Shown: positions 44,890-57,627 of the stretch, piece after piece
Layout: each line of letters opens with the position of its first letter
Numbering within the stretch: the stretch's first letter is position 1
Assembly (NCBI GenBank): GCA_029204225.1
Contig: CM055113.1
Coordinates: 11,186,234 to 11,250,233, forward strand
Direction: 5' to 3'
Source: Diphasiastrum complanatum
Lineage: Eukaryota > Streptophyta > Lycopodiopsida > Lycopodiales > Lycopodiaceae
DNA: 64,000 nt
Notes under the pieces: model-generated
Databases searched by the model: none
Seen by the model: only the letters and a program-made list of their open reading frames with translations
What the model was told of the DNA's origin: nothing
Translations under genes and position numbers: made by a program

Positions 44890-46257
44890 TTGCCATGCTT
44901 GTGGTCATTTGTTCTCTCCTAGAGGAGGTCTTGCCTGTCACCAGCATTCTTGCCCTACGTTGCTTCAGTCGTCTCAACATCGCCCTTCTCTCTCAGCACC
45001 TCATTCACCCTCTGCTTCAGCTTGGTCTTGGATTTCTTCCCTTGATGTCTCGACGTTTTTCACTTGGGCTTCCCTCGTCCAAGGCTCTACTTTCATATTC
45101 CCCTTGCTCTCCATCGTGAAACTCAACTTGCTATGTGTCTTCATCTTGATTGCTTGGCTATTGACCCCTATGACATTGCGGTTGGAATATGTTTCTTCTT
45201 TTTTCCCTTTGGTGTCTAATCCTCCCTCCAAGGGGTGGGGATGCTAGTCATAGAGAAACTCGTGCACGCCTTCCTCACTTTCTTTCAGGAGACTGGGAAA
45301 CGCTTCAAGATGAACACTTTGCCACTTGTTGCTCACAACTCACAGGACTCTCAGTCTCAAGGTGCCCCATCTCCCCACCGCTGCCTTCATAACACACTAC
45401 ATCTTGGGCAATTTGGTGAGTATTCTCGCGTAGCTCAAGCTTTAGCTCATCTCACATCTTGTCCCTCTTCTGCTGATATTGTTGCCACTCTCCAAGCTCT
45501 TCATCCTACTTCTAAAGGCATTCTTCCCTTGTTTGTGGAGGACTTTGTGCCTGATGTTGAGTTGGTGCTTGATTGTGATTCTTTCTCTCGTGCCTTCCAT
45601 CGTAGTCCTCATCTTGATGTTGGTGGTCCCTCCGGTTTGGTCTATGAACATCTATGTGATTCCTTTCCATCTGAGGACTCTACTAGTGGCTTTGTTCAAC
45701 TCTTTCAAGTCTGTTCTTTTATCACCTCTAGTCACATTCCTTCTTCTGTTGCACATCTTTTATCTACGTCTCGTTTGATCGCCATGACTAAGGCCTCAAG
45801 TGGCGTCTGTTCTATCATTGTTGGTGAAGTCTTCCTCCATCTTGTAAGTCACTCTATTTGTTTTCAGTATCAACAAATTTTTGTCTCTTTCTCTCATCTC
45901 TTTTCTCTCCCCTCATTAGTTTGGCATCTCTACTCGTGGTGGCTTTGAAGCTATCATTCATGGTTTGCATGCCACTCTTGATCTCCATCCTGACTGGGTT
46001 GTTCTCCAGGTGGATCCAATGCTTTCTATTCTATTTCTAGAGCTACGGGCGGTTGGTGGTGAGTTGGCTCAGCTTATTCCATTTGTGCGGTTGTTCTATG
46101 CTACTGAGACACTCCTCTCTTTTACAGTCACCATGTGTGCTCCGGGGAACTTTCTATTGATGCTCTTGTTATCCACCTCCTCCACTGTCCTTCTGGAAGT
46201 GAGCACACAACTACGCATGATGTTGTCAGAGATGCAGCGGCCGCTATAGCCAGTTGA
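44860..46257 (+). pseudogene. LINE-like reverse transcriptase with zinc finger
   Basis: A decayed non-LTR-type RT read across about four frames. The start has a C2H2-like finger, CHACGHLFSPRGGLACHQH (about 44890-44950). The frame 45235-45948 then gives RVAQALAHLTSCPSSADIV, GGPSGLVYEHL, LLSTSRLIAMTKASSGVCSI then IVGEVFLHLV, the RT fingers block usually ending RPIAVGE.LRRL. The next frame (45930-46257) has GISTRGGFEAIIHGLHATLD then HPDWVVLQVD, where the final Asp is the first palm catalytic residue, followed by ELRAVGGELAQLIPFVRLFY. The YADD-containing part, endonuclease and 3' tail are not visible. Confidence 0.72.
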
Positions 46258-46849
46258 ACAAAGAAACTTCAGACGCATGAAAGAGTGGTAAGAGAAGCCC
46301 AAGCCCTAGATCACGCCAGAGAGACAGCTCAGGAGCATGACAAGGGTAATCCAAGGGTGAAAACGATCGACGGCCAAAAGCTTCCCCCCACTCCCTGGTG
46401 AATCCAAAGTTACTATAGTTCATCCATGAGATCGGACAGACTGCACACTAGCATTATGGTATGGAAATATCTTTCCATAGCAAGGAGATGGAAAAGGAGC
46501 ATACAACTATTTTGGTTGATCTATTGAGAGGAGATGTCTGAATACCATTGGGCACCTTGCTCAAAATGCATCCAACCCTCTAGGAAGGATTGAAAACATA
46601 CATGGATGGACCAAGCAATGGCGGAACCGAGGCGCACCCCACCAACCTGGTGCCGGATTCTATTCTAGATCTAATTGAGAGCTGATTTTTAACTACCTTG
46701 TCCTACACTACCACCAACGATTGACTACCCTAGACTACCATAATTCCTAATCTTCAATTATTGAGAATTCCTAGTCAAAAGATGAACTAAACTACACCTA
46801 CTTAATATGTCTAATGTGGTGCGGATGATTCATCACAAGAAGAGTCGGT
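46258..46849. other. Unassigned region
   Basis: No gene. The first part may be further decayed LINE sequence. The second (46640-46830) is AT-rich with repeated ACTACC words and could be LTR sequence of the gypsy that follows. Confidence 0.35.
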
Positions 46850-47340
46850 GAGAATGACTGCGCCATTAGGTCAAATCTCTACTACCTTGTATGATCCTTC
46901 TTTCAGAAACTTGAGCTTACCTTTGTGTGCCTTGGTGTTGTACAATAGATCTAATTCCCCCTTGACAAGATCCTTGGTCTTAATATTTCGATCGTGCCAA
47001 GCTTTCCTTTGCTATTCTTTTACAGGTAGGGCGTGAAGCGCTAGGAAGCAAGTTTTGTGGAGTTGGAGAAGATTTTGAACTCTCCTCTTGGTAGATTCCC
47101 TTGTATTTAAACATTCTATAATGGCGAATCTCAGACTCGAAACAACAAATTCAACAAGCATTATGGCTTCCTGTCCATACACCATTTGAAATGGAGTTTT
47201 TCCAGTAAAGGTGGTCTGAAATGCCCATAAATTTGCATGAAGTTTGTGTTTCCAATTGAAGCATGATGCTTCTACCATCTTCGTGATAATACCACATAGA
47301 ATCTTGTTTGATGATTATGCTTGTCCATTGCATCATGGGT
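46850..47340 (-). pseudogene. Ty3/gypsy integrase fragment
   Basis: The frame 47278-47012 reads SCFNWKHKLHANLWAFQTTF then TGKTPFQMVYGQEAIM, the segment after the catalytic Glu of gypsy integrase. Upstream, HRKTTPYYP is visible at about 47335-47365. The front of the integrase, RNase H and connection are missing, so RT thumb is joined directly to the late integrase core. Confidence 0.8.
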
Positions 47341-48075
47341 AGTAGGGCGTAGTCTTCCTATGGACAACCAAATTGCAATGCTCCATAAAGATATATACCT
47401 CGCGTACAGTCCCAGGTTCAAGCAAAGCGAGTATAATATGGATTTTGTCGACATCGATGGCAATACCATGCCTCCAAATGATGTGGCCTACTAGCGCTAT
47501 GTCATGCGTGACTAGAAATTGGTATTTGGCAGAGTTTAGAGATATGTTGAATAATCAACATTGAATGAACACTTTTTCCAAGCACAATAGATGCTCAGCT
47601 CGAGAGGAGTGAACACACAAGTTTTCCATAAAGATTTCAAGGAATTTATGTACGAAGTCTTTAAAAGCATAACTCATCACTTGTTGGAAGGTGCTAGGAG
47701 CATTGCACAATCCAAATGGGATCACTTTATATGCACACGTTTTCCACTCAGTGGAAAATGTAGTTTTGTGCTGATCTTCTAGGGCTATTTGCACTTGATT
47801 ATAGCTGAACCTGTCTAAAAAGCTATAGGGCTATCCTTTCTAGCACTTTTTTTGTAAAAGGTAGAGAAAAATGGTCCTTAATGGTAATGACATTGAGTTT
47901 CTTGTAGTCTACACAGATTCAAAATTTTCAATTTTTCTTAGGCACCACCACGATCGGCGATACCCAGTCTATGTGTTCCATCTCATAGATGAATCCTACA
48001 TCGAGAAGCTTCTTCAGCTCTTCTTGAAATAGTTGGGCGTAGTGTGGATTAGACCGATATGGCCTACTAACGGTC
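47341..48075 (-). pseudogene. Ty3/gypsy reverse transcriptase, dead active site
   Basis: The minus strand gives, with several stops, HYAQLFQEELKKLLDVGFIY, DWVSPIVVVPKKN, ICVDYKKLNVITIKDHFPLP and QIALEDQHKTTFSTEWKTCA, then FGLCNAPSTFQQVMSYAFKD (frame 47794-47555). The catalytic block that should read FMDDFCVHS reads FMENLCVHS, so both active-site Asp residues are changed. The thumb words follow to about 47400. This family differs from the gypsy at 32-44 kb. Confidence 0.85.
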
Positions 48076-49120
48076 GGTTTTTATCAGATGAATTATCAAC
48101 AAAATGTGTCTAAAGAGGAATGGTGTGAACCACTACATCCGGTGATATGCCCTTTAGCTCAGCGTAATTCCATGCTAGACAATCGCTATATTTGTGAAGC
48201 GCGTAGTTTATCTCCTTCTACATCTTCTTCTACAAACACTATGCGACTGTCTTCTCCCTCTTTTGCTAGATCTATCTCTTTAGTATGAGTAGGACCTTCA
48301 TAAACGTTGGCCCCTTTGGAGGTGTCCTCCATCAGTTCTCTCTTGGCTCTTGGCATGACCACTACCGCCTCATCTATCTCATAATCCTTAAAGTATTGTG
48401 GTACGTCATGCACAATCTTGGGCTCTTCGACAACATCTTGTCAGATTTTCTCGTGCATTTGGTGGGAGGTCATTATCTCGGTCTTGATTTCTCATTTGTC
48501 ACTCTTGGCCTTCCACTCAGATGTTTTAGCCTAGTAAATAGGCTTGCATTCCCCATCCTTTTCAAGACCTTTTCAAGCTTCTTGACACTCTTTGATGCCT
48601 TAGGACTCAATTGTGGGGGCAAGTGCTTTTCCTTTTGGAGAGCCTCCAGATGGGGGATCCAAAGTGACAGGCTCATTTCCCTTGGCACGCCTCAGTGAAT
48701 TTGATCAATGTTCATGGTTGAGTCCTTCACCATTTTGATGCTATTATCCCAAAGTGAGACTTCTAGCTTGTACAAAACTTCGTCTTCGGCTAGGTCCCAA
48801 TCTATGCATTCTTGTAAGAGATCGTTCACGGTTATCGGGACACTAGACGTGGATCCTCCGGATGATATACCCATTTACCCTACTACAACATTGCCTTGAA
48901 AGGTTCTGCTGTTTCTGTGGGATCTTTGTTCACTAGAATCTTTCATGGATTTGGTTCTTTGGGATCTTGTGGCAGGCTTGAAACGATCTGGATCAACATA
49001 TAGGAGGAAATTTTCATCCTTGTACCTTCTTCTAGGGTAAACTCCTGAAGAGCTTCTATTTCCTTCTCACTATTCTGATTAGAAAATCTCCCAAATCTGG
49101 TAGCTAGTTGGGAAACAGAC
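48076..49120 (-). pseudogene. Ty3/gypsy polyprotein upstream of RT
   Basis: Minus-strand frames continuing 5' of the RT: 48413-48186 (VPQYFKDYEIDEAVVVMPRA), 48688-48473 and 48874-48692 (TVNDLLQECIDWDLAEDEVL). These are low-identity acidic linker segments with no active-site motif left. They are assigned by position and strand only. Confidence 0.5.
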
Positions 49121-49300
49121 TGTGCACACTATAATCATTGACAATTTGGCATTGATAGGACCAATTTTCCAAAATAGCAGTAGGCGAGTAGTCCTAGTGC
49201 ATATAAATAATTACTTGCCATCAAACCTTTTTACTTTCCTATGGGCCTCCCAACCCTATTTTTGACCCTCCAATCCGAAACCACTACCTGATCCATTCCA

Positions 49301-51473
49301 ATGGCATCAAGATGTTGACTTTCAGGCGCCTCCTCTCCATGTGGCCAACAAGCGCGGCGGGTCACGAAGAGTGTAGCCCTGTCAGTCCATCAAAGCCCTT
49401 CATCCAGCCCCACATCATCTTCCCGCACAACGACCTCGTCGTCCTCGTCGTCCTCTTCTCAATAGACATGATCTTCATCCCCAACCACATCCACTTCCCC
49501 TGACCGAGAGGAGGGAGAAACATCTCCCAGATCCATCCGTCAACCTCCTTCTGCATGCACCCCATCCTAGTACGTCCTCTTGTAGATGCTTATCGCGCAA
49601 GAAATCATGACCCTCCACATTGACGGCTGCCTTGCAAATTTGACTACTACAGGCCTGGCCAACATGTAGGTACTCCTCACTCAGGACATTTCTGTTGTTC
49701 AAATAGCCTTTACTACCTTCGATACCAACCATTTCACGGTCACCCATAAGGGTTGTGACTATGATGTCTCCATTCAACCAGAATTGGTCGCCTTGGAACT
49801 CAACCTTCTCCACACCCTCCACCTACCACAAACTCGCGCCCTTCGATACCAACCGTTTCACGGTCACCCATAAGGGCTGTGACTATGATGTCTCCCTTCA
49901 ACCAGAATTGGTCGCCTTGGCACTCAACCTTCTCCACACCCTCCACCTACCACAAACTCGCACCCTCGCCACATATGACATTTTCGTATTTTTCCTCGTT
50001 GACCATGATGATGTCAAAACCAAGACCAACAACGGGTATATGATCTCACAACTCAGAAATCCTAATATCCGAGAGACGATAGACTTCCTATCTACCGCCA
50101 TTGTCATGAGTTTCCATCACTCCCTCCATGTATCCAAGTTGATCGTGATCATGATGACCCTAATAACATCTATGACTGGGCTATAGTTCTAATCAAAGAA
50201 TTGCAAACAGCTTTCAAATGCCCGAACAGGATCACCTGTGGTGGCCTCCTTACAGCCCTCACCAAAGCCCACCTAGAAAATCTAGGTGTCCAAACACCTC
50301 CCCATGGCACCCAAGCAGCCAACCCTTCCCAACCACGAATCTCTGATATGATCGGGCAGCTTGCCAAAGTCACCAATCTTCACAATGCCCCCAACTCCAT
50401 CTCTAATCCACATCCACCATACTAGCCCCTCTCACACCAGCCATGTCCACACCTCCCCCATCATCCGAATCACGTCCATACCCCTAGACCCATCCGACCA
50501 TCTGTCATTTCGCCAATCTCGTCGATAGTTACTACCTCCAATTTTTCTCCTATCATGACTCTAGCCATCGTCACATCCCCCTCCATCATTGTTACCTTTC
50601 CAATCGCACCATCCCCGATTTGACCATCGTACCAATCATCACCACCCTTCTCATCACGACCACTACCATTCCCGCTATCACCACCATTTCTTTGACTGCG
50701 CCACTCCCTCCACCCATCACAACCATGCCACTTTAGACTAGCTGGGACACTCAGACACTGGGTTGCTGGATAGCCTTTACATGCCTCCAACAACAACTCC
50801 ACCAGCTGCTCAAAATGAATGAGCTACTAAGTAGTCTTGCAACCAATTAGTGGCAGAGCAAATGCTGCAGGCTTTTACTGATCAAGTCATGCAGTTGCAA
50901 AAAGAAAAGAAAAAAAAGAAAGAAAGAAGAGAGCTAAGCCCAAGTCCAAGTCCTTCAAGACCAGCTCCATAAAGCTAATTTGGTGCCTCAACAACAAGAT
51001 CAGCTCGTGCAAAATCTCAAGGCCAAGCTAGATGTAGAAAAAGAATCCTGACAAACCTATCAATTCGATTGCCATAACCTCGTGCTGAAATCAAAGGATC
51101 TAGAGCTGGAAAGAGAGACTCTCAAAACCAACGAGACGTCTCTACAGGATTTGATTTACGCCTTGGAGCGCAATGTCTCCAGAGAGAAGACGACAACAGC
51201 CAGAGACCAAAAAAAACTTCACCTCCCAACAGGCCGTCTTGGAACTCAGATTCAAGCAAGCAAAGCAATAGGTGTAGACATTTCGGGTTGTCCTCGATAA
51301 GTAGTTGTTGCTACTGAAGAAGAGACATCGGCCACTCATAAACTCCAGCGTAAGAGGGTCGAGTATTATAAGGACCTTTCAACTCAATTTTTCCAACTCT
51401 ATAAAGATCAACAAGCAGTTCACAAGGCCAGGCTCACAACACAAGATACAAAGGTGGTGACCCTATGTGCCAC
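49301..51473 (+). pseudogene. Decayed gag-like ORF with coiled coil
   Basis: A series of plus-strand frames that look like one protein. It has a Pro/His-rich start, then FDTNRFTVTHKGCDYDVSLQ, NPNIRETIDFLSTAIVMSF, and after a shift NNIYDWAIVLIKELQTAFKC then LLTALTKAHLENLG. Next comes a Pro/Thr-rich stretch (50400-50760). From 50830 a Gln/Lys/Glu-rich coiled coil (SKDLELERETLKTNETSLQD, LQRKRVEYYKDLSTQFFQLY) runs to about 51510. I recognise no family. The plus-strand LTR begins at about 51474, so it may be the terminal ORF of an element ending there. A 124-bp duplication breaks the frame. Confidence 0.4.
49717..49964. repeat. 124-bp tandem duplication
   Basis: 49717-49840 and 49841-49964 are nearly identical, each starting CTTCGATACCAACC and containing GGTCACCCATAAGGG. 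Since 124 is not a multiple of three, the duplication shifts the frame. Confidence 0.92.
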
Positions 51474-52345
51474 TGTTAGCAACAAAGTAAAATCAAAGTA
51501 AAATAAAGCATTGTGGCATGTGTATTGTAAGTCCATGTGTGAGTACTTATTAATAAACTCCTACCATGGCATGTGTGTTATAAGTCCATGAGTAGAAACT
51601 TAATTAAATTCTAAACTTCTAAGTTAGAAAACTTACCTTAGAGACTTAAACTTAGAAACTTAAGATTAGAAAATAAAAGATTCTAAGTTATCTTGAGTTC
51701 TAAGTTTAGAGTTGAGAAGTTTAGAAGCCTTAGAGTGGCAAGTTTTAGAAACTAATCCCATAAGTTAGTAGAAGCTTATGGAAGGCCCTTCTTGCTATAA
51801 GAAGAGAGACATTTCCCCTATAAAATAACACTTTGAGATTATGCTAAATTACTCTCTCTTTGAGATTATCATTCTATTTCTTTGTGTTCCCATTGGAAGG
51901 TGCATAGCTTGAGGGAAGGTGCTCGGGCCTTCTCTTGCCTCATTTCATTGGATTTATTGTGGCATGCTTGTATTGTTAATTCTTAACTAGCCGCAATCTC
52001 ATTTTATTTCCCTTTGGGAGTTAGAATTAGTTTAACGGTTTGCTAGTTGGAAAGCCTTAGCAAGCCTAGTTTAGTGTAGATCCTTGCTAGTTGGGTAAGC
52101 CTTAGCAAGTTTATTTATTTATTGGACATTGGCTAGTTGGGTACCGCCTTAGCCACACCTTAGTCAGTTTTATTTTCGTTTCGAGCACCAGTTGGGAAAG
52201 CCTTGGTGCTCCCTCTTTGTTTATGTTTTATTCACAGTTGAAAGCTTGTAGAACTTAGAAGGTGGACGACCGGTCTACTACTATACCACGCACGAACCCT
52301 CCATTAGGCCTAGCCACCGCATAGAAGTAGAAATACTTCCAACAT
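51474..52345 (+). mobile_element. Ty3/gypsy LTR, plus strand
   Basis: The right end (CTTCCAACA, 52345) is fixed by the PBS that starts two bases later. The left end is placed at TGTTAGC (51474), complementary to the AACA end, giving about 872 bases. TGTGGCATG at 51512 is an alternative start. It contains a series of AGTTGGGTAAGCCTTAG-like short direct repeats (52040-52205). Confidence 0.65.
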
Positions 52346-52346
52346 T

Positions 52347-52361
52347 GGCGCTGTTGCCGCT
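52347..52361 (+). other. Primer-binding site, TGGCGC type
   Basis: TGGCGCTGTTGCCGC is close to the Athila/Tat-type TGGCGCCGTTGCCGG seen at 43734-43751 and follows the CA end of the LTR. Confidence 0.8.
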
Positions 52362-53928
52362 TTTTAAGTTTTTCTACATAGCTTTTTTGTTTTTGTTTTT
52401 TGTTTTTTTGCTCACGTGCTTGTGTGTATGCTTGCTTGTTATTTCTCTTCACACTGCAGCACGAGACTTCTCTCTAGGTCCTACGCGAGCTGCTGAGCAA
52501 CCAATCAAGCCGAGGGGAAGCAAGAAAAGTGTCAACTTGGGCATTTTTTTTTAAAGAAGTGACCCAAGTGACATTTTTTTTGACCAATCAGGTATATCAG
52601 AATTCACTGGACTGTCTGTAGCCATAACTGAACATCATCTTTTATCGTACCATCTCTGCGATTTCTGACCATGCTTAGATTTTCCGAAAATCCATTGTTT
52701 TACTACCAAAATTCTTTGTTTTCCACCCAAATCTTTGTGTCTTATTCGTCAGATTCATTGAGGCTAGATCTATGAAAGATCAGTCCTCCAGTAGTTCCGC
52801 GAATTCTATCTCAGAAATTTAGTTTGTTTTCTACTAGAAAATAATTTTTTTCACTATTATCCTTATCTGTCCGTTTCAGAAATCGCCGATCATACCATGA
52901 AATTGCCCACAATTTGAACGATTTCTATACATCCTCTGCGAATTCTGTCCTTTACAAAAAATCCAAAAAAATTAAAAAATCAATATTTTGACAATAAAGA
53001 TTTCTTATCAGAAATCGTTGACCATACCACGAAATTGTCCGTAGTCTAAACGATTTTTGGTGAATTCTAAAAAAAAAAAATCAATATCAGAAATCGTGGA
53101 CCATACCATGAAATCGCCCACAGTCTAAATGATTTCTATACATCCTCTACGAAATTCTATCGTTTACAAAAAAATCCAAAAAAAATAAAAAATCAATATT
53201 CTGACATTGAAAACTTCTTATAAAAAATCGTCGACCATACTACGAAATCGTTCGTAGTTTGAACGATTTCTGACGAATTTAACAAAAAAAAATGTCAGTA
53301 GCAGAAATCGTGGACCATATAATGAAATCGTCCACAGTCTGAACGATTTCTATACATCCTCGACAAATTGTCTTTTACAAAAAAATGAAAAAATCAATAT
53401 TTTGATAGTGAAAATTCCTTATCAGAAATAGTCGACCATACCACAAAATCATCTGTAGTCTGAACGATTTTTGACGAATTCTAAAAAAAAAATAAAAAAT
53501 AAAAAATAAAAAAAATTTCAGTATCAGAAATTGTGGACCATACCATAAAATCGTCCACAGTTTGAACGATTTCTTTACATCCTCTACGAATTCTATCCTT
53601 TACAAAAAAATCCACTAGTAAAAAATCAATATTTTGACAATTGAAACTCCTTATTAGAAATCGTCATCCGTAGTCTGAACGATTTTTACAAAAAAAAAAT
53701 TATAAAAAAATAGTATTTTCTCAGTAAAAATTCGCGAATACTGTATTCTAATTCAATAGTCTATTTGCGAGTTCTATTCTTGTCTGCGAATTTTGCTACT
53801 CCAAAAAAGTACAGATTCTTGTCCAAATTTACCATTTTGTAAAAAAAACTATTTTTTTGACATTTTGTGGCCAAATACAGTACTGTACTGATCATCGAGA
53901 CTTGTTATTTTGTTTCTCATTCTGGATC
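52362..53928 (+). other. Long gypsy leader with hairpin repeats
   Basis: About 1.57 kb between PBS and gag, without ORFs and rich in A/T homopolymers. From 52870 to 53690 it is filled by the tandem hairpin array listed separately. A long, structured leader of this kind would form the 5' end of the genomic RNA. Confidence 0.65.
52870..53690. repeat. Alternating hairpin-forming tandem repeats
   Basis: Eight related units begin near 52881, 53011, 53088, 53225, 53304, 53425, 53525 and 53656, alternating between two types so that the higher-order period is about 207-221 bases. Each has the plan AGAAATCGT-GACCATACCA-GAAATCGTCC-AGTCTGAACGATTTCT. AGAAATCGT and ACGATTTCT are perfect complements. In one type GTGGAC and GTCCAC pair inside them (for example 53094-53130). 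Confidence 0.88.
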
Positions 53929-54577
53929 ATGTCACAAGATTGTGTTGAATCTTCTAATCCTGCACCTCCATGCCTAGAACGTAGAATCTCACGCATTGCT
54001 GCACCAAAGTACGATGGAGAATTTGACTCGGTTAGATTCTTCAAGACTTTGATAATGCATGTCACTTTTATAGAGACACCTTTGAAACTGAAAAGCTCAG
54101 ACTATTTCCTATGGTGCTCTATGGAATTGCCAAAGAGTGGTATCTCAACCTAAAAGCTCTTGATCTTATTTCTTGGAATACCCTCAAAGACGCTCTTATC
54201 AAGCGTTTCAAACCTTCTAAACTGACTCAAAGCCCATTCATCCAAATCACACATATCAAGATGCATCGCGAAGGGTATGTAAGAAGTTACATTGAACATT
54301 TTTAATGTCTCAAGGTAGAATGCGTTGATGAGAATATCACCGAATGAATGGCCATCAAATTGTTTGTGGTTGGACTCCCTAAAAGTATCCGTCGAGAATT
54401 GAAACCAGTTGATCTTTATGATCAACATAAGGATGTAATGACTGATGCCATTCATGAAGAAGATGAGGGGTCCGATGAAGACTTTGATTACCATGAAAGA
54501 AATCCAAACTCCTCGAACGTCTTCACCTTTAGAAAATTGAGAATACAGCCCAATCTTCAGAACTTCTACATCAAATG
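53929..54577 (+). pseudogene. Ty3/gypsy gag, broken
   Basis: This starts MSQDCVESSNPAPPCLERRI and continues ISRIAAPKYDGEFDSVRFFK, then after a shift near 54110 AKEWYLNLKALDLISWNTLK, RFKPSKLTQSPFIQITHIKM, a stop, and KLFVVGLPKSIRRELKPVD. This is a Retrotrans_gag capsid domain (WYLNL ... W..L...F..F). It ends with an acidic stretch and a stop at 54578. Zinc knuckle, protease and pol are absent; a (TC)n tract follows shortly after. It belongs to the LTR and PBS at 51474-52361. Confidence 0.8.
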
Positions 54578-54638
54578 AAAACTTGAACACAATATCAATT
54601 AATTTTGGACTTTGGCAAAACAATTGGACTTTTTTTAG

Positions 54639-55264
<626 letters not shown>

Positions 55265-55273
55265 CTCCCCCTT
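55265..55273 (-). other. Polypurine tract
   Basis: AAGGGGGAG on the minus strand immediately before the LTR start. Confidence 0.75.
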
Positions 55274-55289
55274 AATGTGAACTCATAAA

Positions 55290-56860
55290 AATTGAGATAT
55301 TAAATTGAGTATACTACTAAACTTAGAATGATTGTTGAACAATAATGCTTTAGTAAATATATCCACAATCATGAACTCTGTTCTACAAAAGATTGAAATG
55401 GTCTCCCTTTAGAGTACTTTGCTCTGATAAAATGATGTTCTATCTCAATGTGCTTGTTCTAGGAATGATACCTTGTCGCGAACAATTTATGACATACCTA
55501 GGATTAACTAATAAATCAATTGTACTCTAATTGTTTCAAAAGATGGAAGTTGCTTCTAACTGACTAAGATTGATGTTCGACAATAGACGCCTTACCAGAT
55601 AGTTTCTTTTGTAGCATGTGCAATGACAATGTATTCAGCCATTGTCAAAGATAATGTAGCCATTGTTCCAAGAGACAGGACCTTTGTTGAATACAAAGAC
55701 ATACCCTAATGTCAACTTTTTGCTGTGAACATCTACAATCCAATCTGCATCTATAAAACCTTGAAGAATATTAACATAGTATTTTGAATCATTATTGGAA
55801 TCCACCACAACAAATGCAATTATTTTGTGTCAATTGTAGATATTGAAGGACTCTAAGTAGAGCTTCCTCATGAATGAAACCTAGTTCCAACATGTATTGG
55901 CTTAGTGTACTAACTGAATCAGAATGTCAGGTCTAGTACATATCATGGGCATACATGAGAGAATCAATAATAGGATGATAAGGATATTGTTTCATCTATT
56001 CGACTTCTTCAAATAACTAGGGACACTGGTCCTTCGAATATTTCAAACTTGGATCCATTAGAGTTTTGACTGGTTTAGTCGACCATTTGATGTTTGAATA
56101 ACAAGTTACGAATGTACCTTTGTTGACTGATATAAATTAGTCAATAATCACTATCTCTAAAAAAATCTGCGTACCAAGGCAAAAATGGGCCTCCTCCAAA
56201 TCTATCATATCAAATTCATTTGATAACATCCTTCAACATTCAAATGTCATTACTAAAGAGTAATGTGTCGTCAACGTATAATGTAATGATAATGAAAGAT
56301 GAATTCATTGATTTGTAGTAGACATTACAGTCAATTGAACTTGGTATAAAGCCTTGCTAAATAAAGAATTCGTTGATTCGATGAAACCATGCACGAGACA
56401 ACTATTTAAGCCCATAGAGAGCCTTTCGAAGTTTGCATACATGATGGGTTTTACCCTCCAACTTGTAGCCTTTGGGTTGAGACATATAAATGTCTTCTTC
56501 GATAACTCCATGTAAAAATGTAGTTTGCACATCCATCTGGTAAATCTCTAAATCTGCCATTGTTGTAAATGAAAGTAAAAGTCTGATTTGGCCATGCGAC
56601 TGAAAGTTTTCTAATAATCAACATTGAAGATTTGAGAGAATCCTCTAGAAACTAGTCTTGCCTTCCACCAATCAACTAAGCCATCGACTTTGTACTTGAT
56701 TTGATAAGCCCATTTGCAAAAAATGATATTCTTACCATCTAGTAGGTTTGTAACAGTCCATGTCTAGTTTTTGATAAGAGATTGATACGTGGCTATGACA
56801 TTGTCAATAGATCTAGAGAGATAAAATCTATTTCAATTCGATCTTCAAAGAATTGGATTT
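55290..56860 (-). pseudogene. Copia reverse transcriptase and RNase H, decayed
   Basis: Minus-strand pol with many stops. RNase H words lie at about 55350-55680 (the MAEYI block and FTKAL near its end). RT is clearer: FLHGVIEEDIYMSQPKGYKL, then a Leu-Tyr-Gly-Leu-Lys block at about 56410, and ITLYVDDTLLFSND with the YVDD active site encoded at 56267-56278. The catalytic block is intact but the surroundings are not. It belongs with the integrase and protease to the right, making this the most complete copia body in the window by domain content. Confidence 0.85.
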
Positions 56861-57627
56861 TTAGTTGCTGCTGCTATGGCTGTGTCAGATTGTCTTCCGA
56901 ATCATTGATTGGAGTAGAGTCGAAATTCAAACTTGATGCAAAATCAGGTATTGATTTGACATCTCTAACTTTCTCTTTTCTCTTGAGATTGACAAACGAA
57001 TCTTTGAGAAAGGTAACATCTATACTAAAAGTGATCTTCTTTATCACTGAATTACAAATCCTATAAGCTTTATGATTCAAAGAGGATCCAATAAAGATAG
57101 ACTTAGAACTAGTAGTATCTATCTTCTTACGAAGTTCTACTGGAATATGTGTGAAAGTAATACACCTTCTTGCTTGAATTGTTGAAAATACTTAAAGGAT
57201 TTTGATTTCTTCTTAAGAAAATAGACTATTGTCCTCCTCAAATAATCATGGATGAAGGTCAATTGCTTCCCCTATCGAGAGAGTTTTTATGGGTCCACAT
57301 ACATCGGTGTGCACAATATCTAACACACCTTTGGATTTGTGTTGCAAATCAGACTTGAAAGGAGTTCTAGCATGCTTGGCTAGAATACAACTTCGACAAA
57401 ATGTACGATCTAAAATATTGTTGCATTTGAGATCTCAAACAATGTTTGTCACTGATATATTTCAAAGACAAGTAAAATAGACATGACCCATTTTGTAATG
57501 CCATAGAAAATTTCTATCTTCTAGAGTAGAAGTAAATATAGCTTGAACAGTTGAAGCTTTGCAATGGCTTTAAGCTTATAAATATTATCTTGCATGTTTC
57601 CATGTGCAAGTACCTTTCTGCTTTTGT
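56861..57627 (-). pseudogene. Copia integrase, core deleted
   Basis: The minus strand reads CRSCILAKHARTPFKSDLQH and GVLDIVHTDVCGPIKTL (zinc-finger cysteines and first catalytic Asp, about 57290-57400), then KSIFIGSSLNHKAYRICNSV, the copia block after the core. The interval that should hold the second Asp and the Glu is mostly missing, so the core is deleted. Confidence 0.8.
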
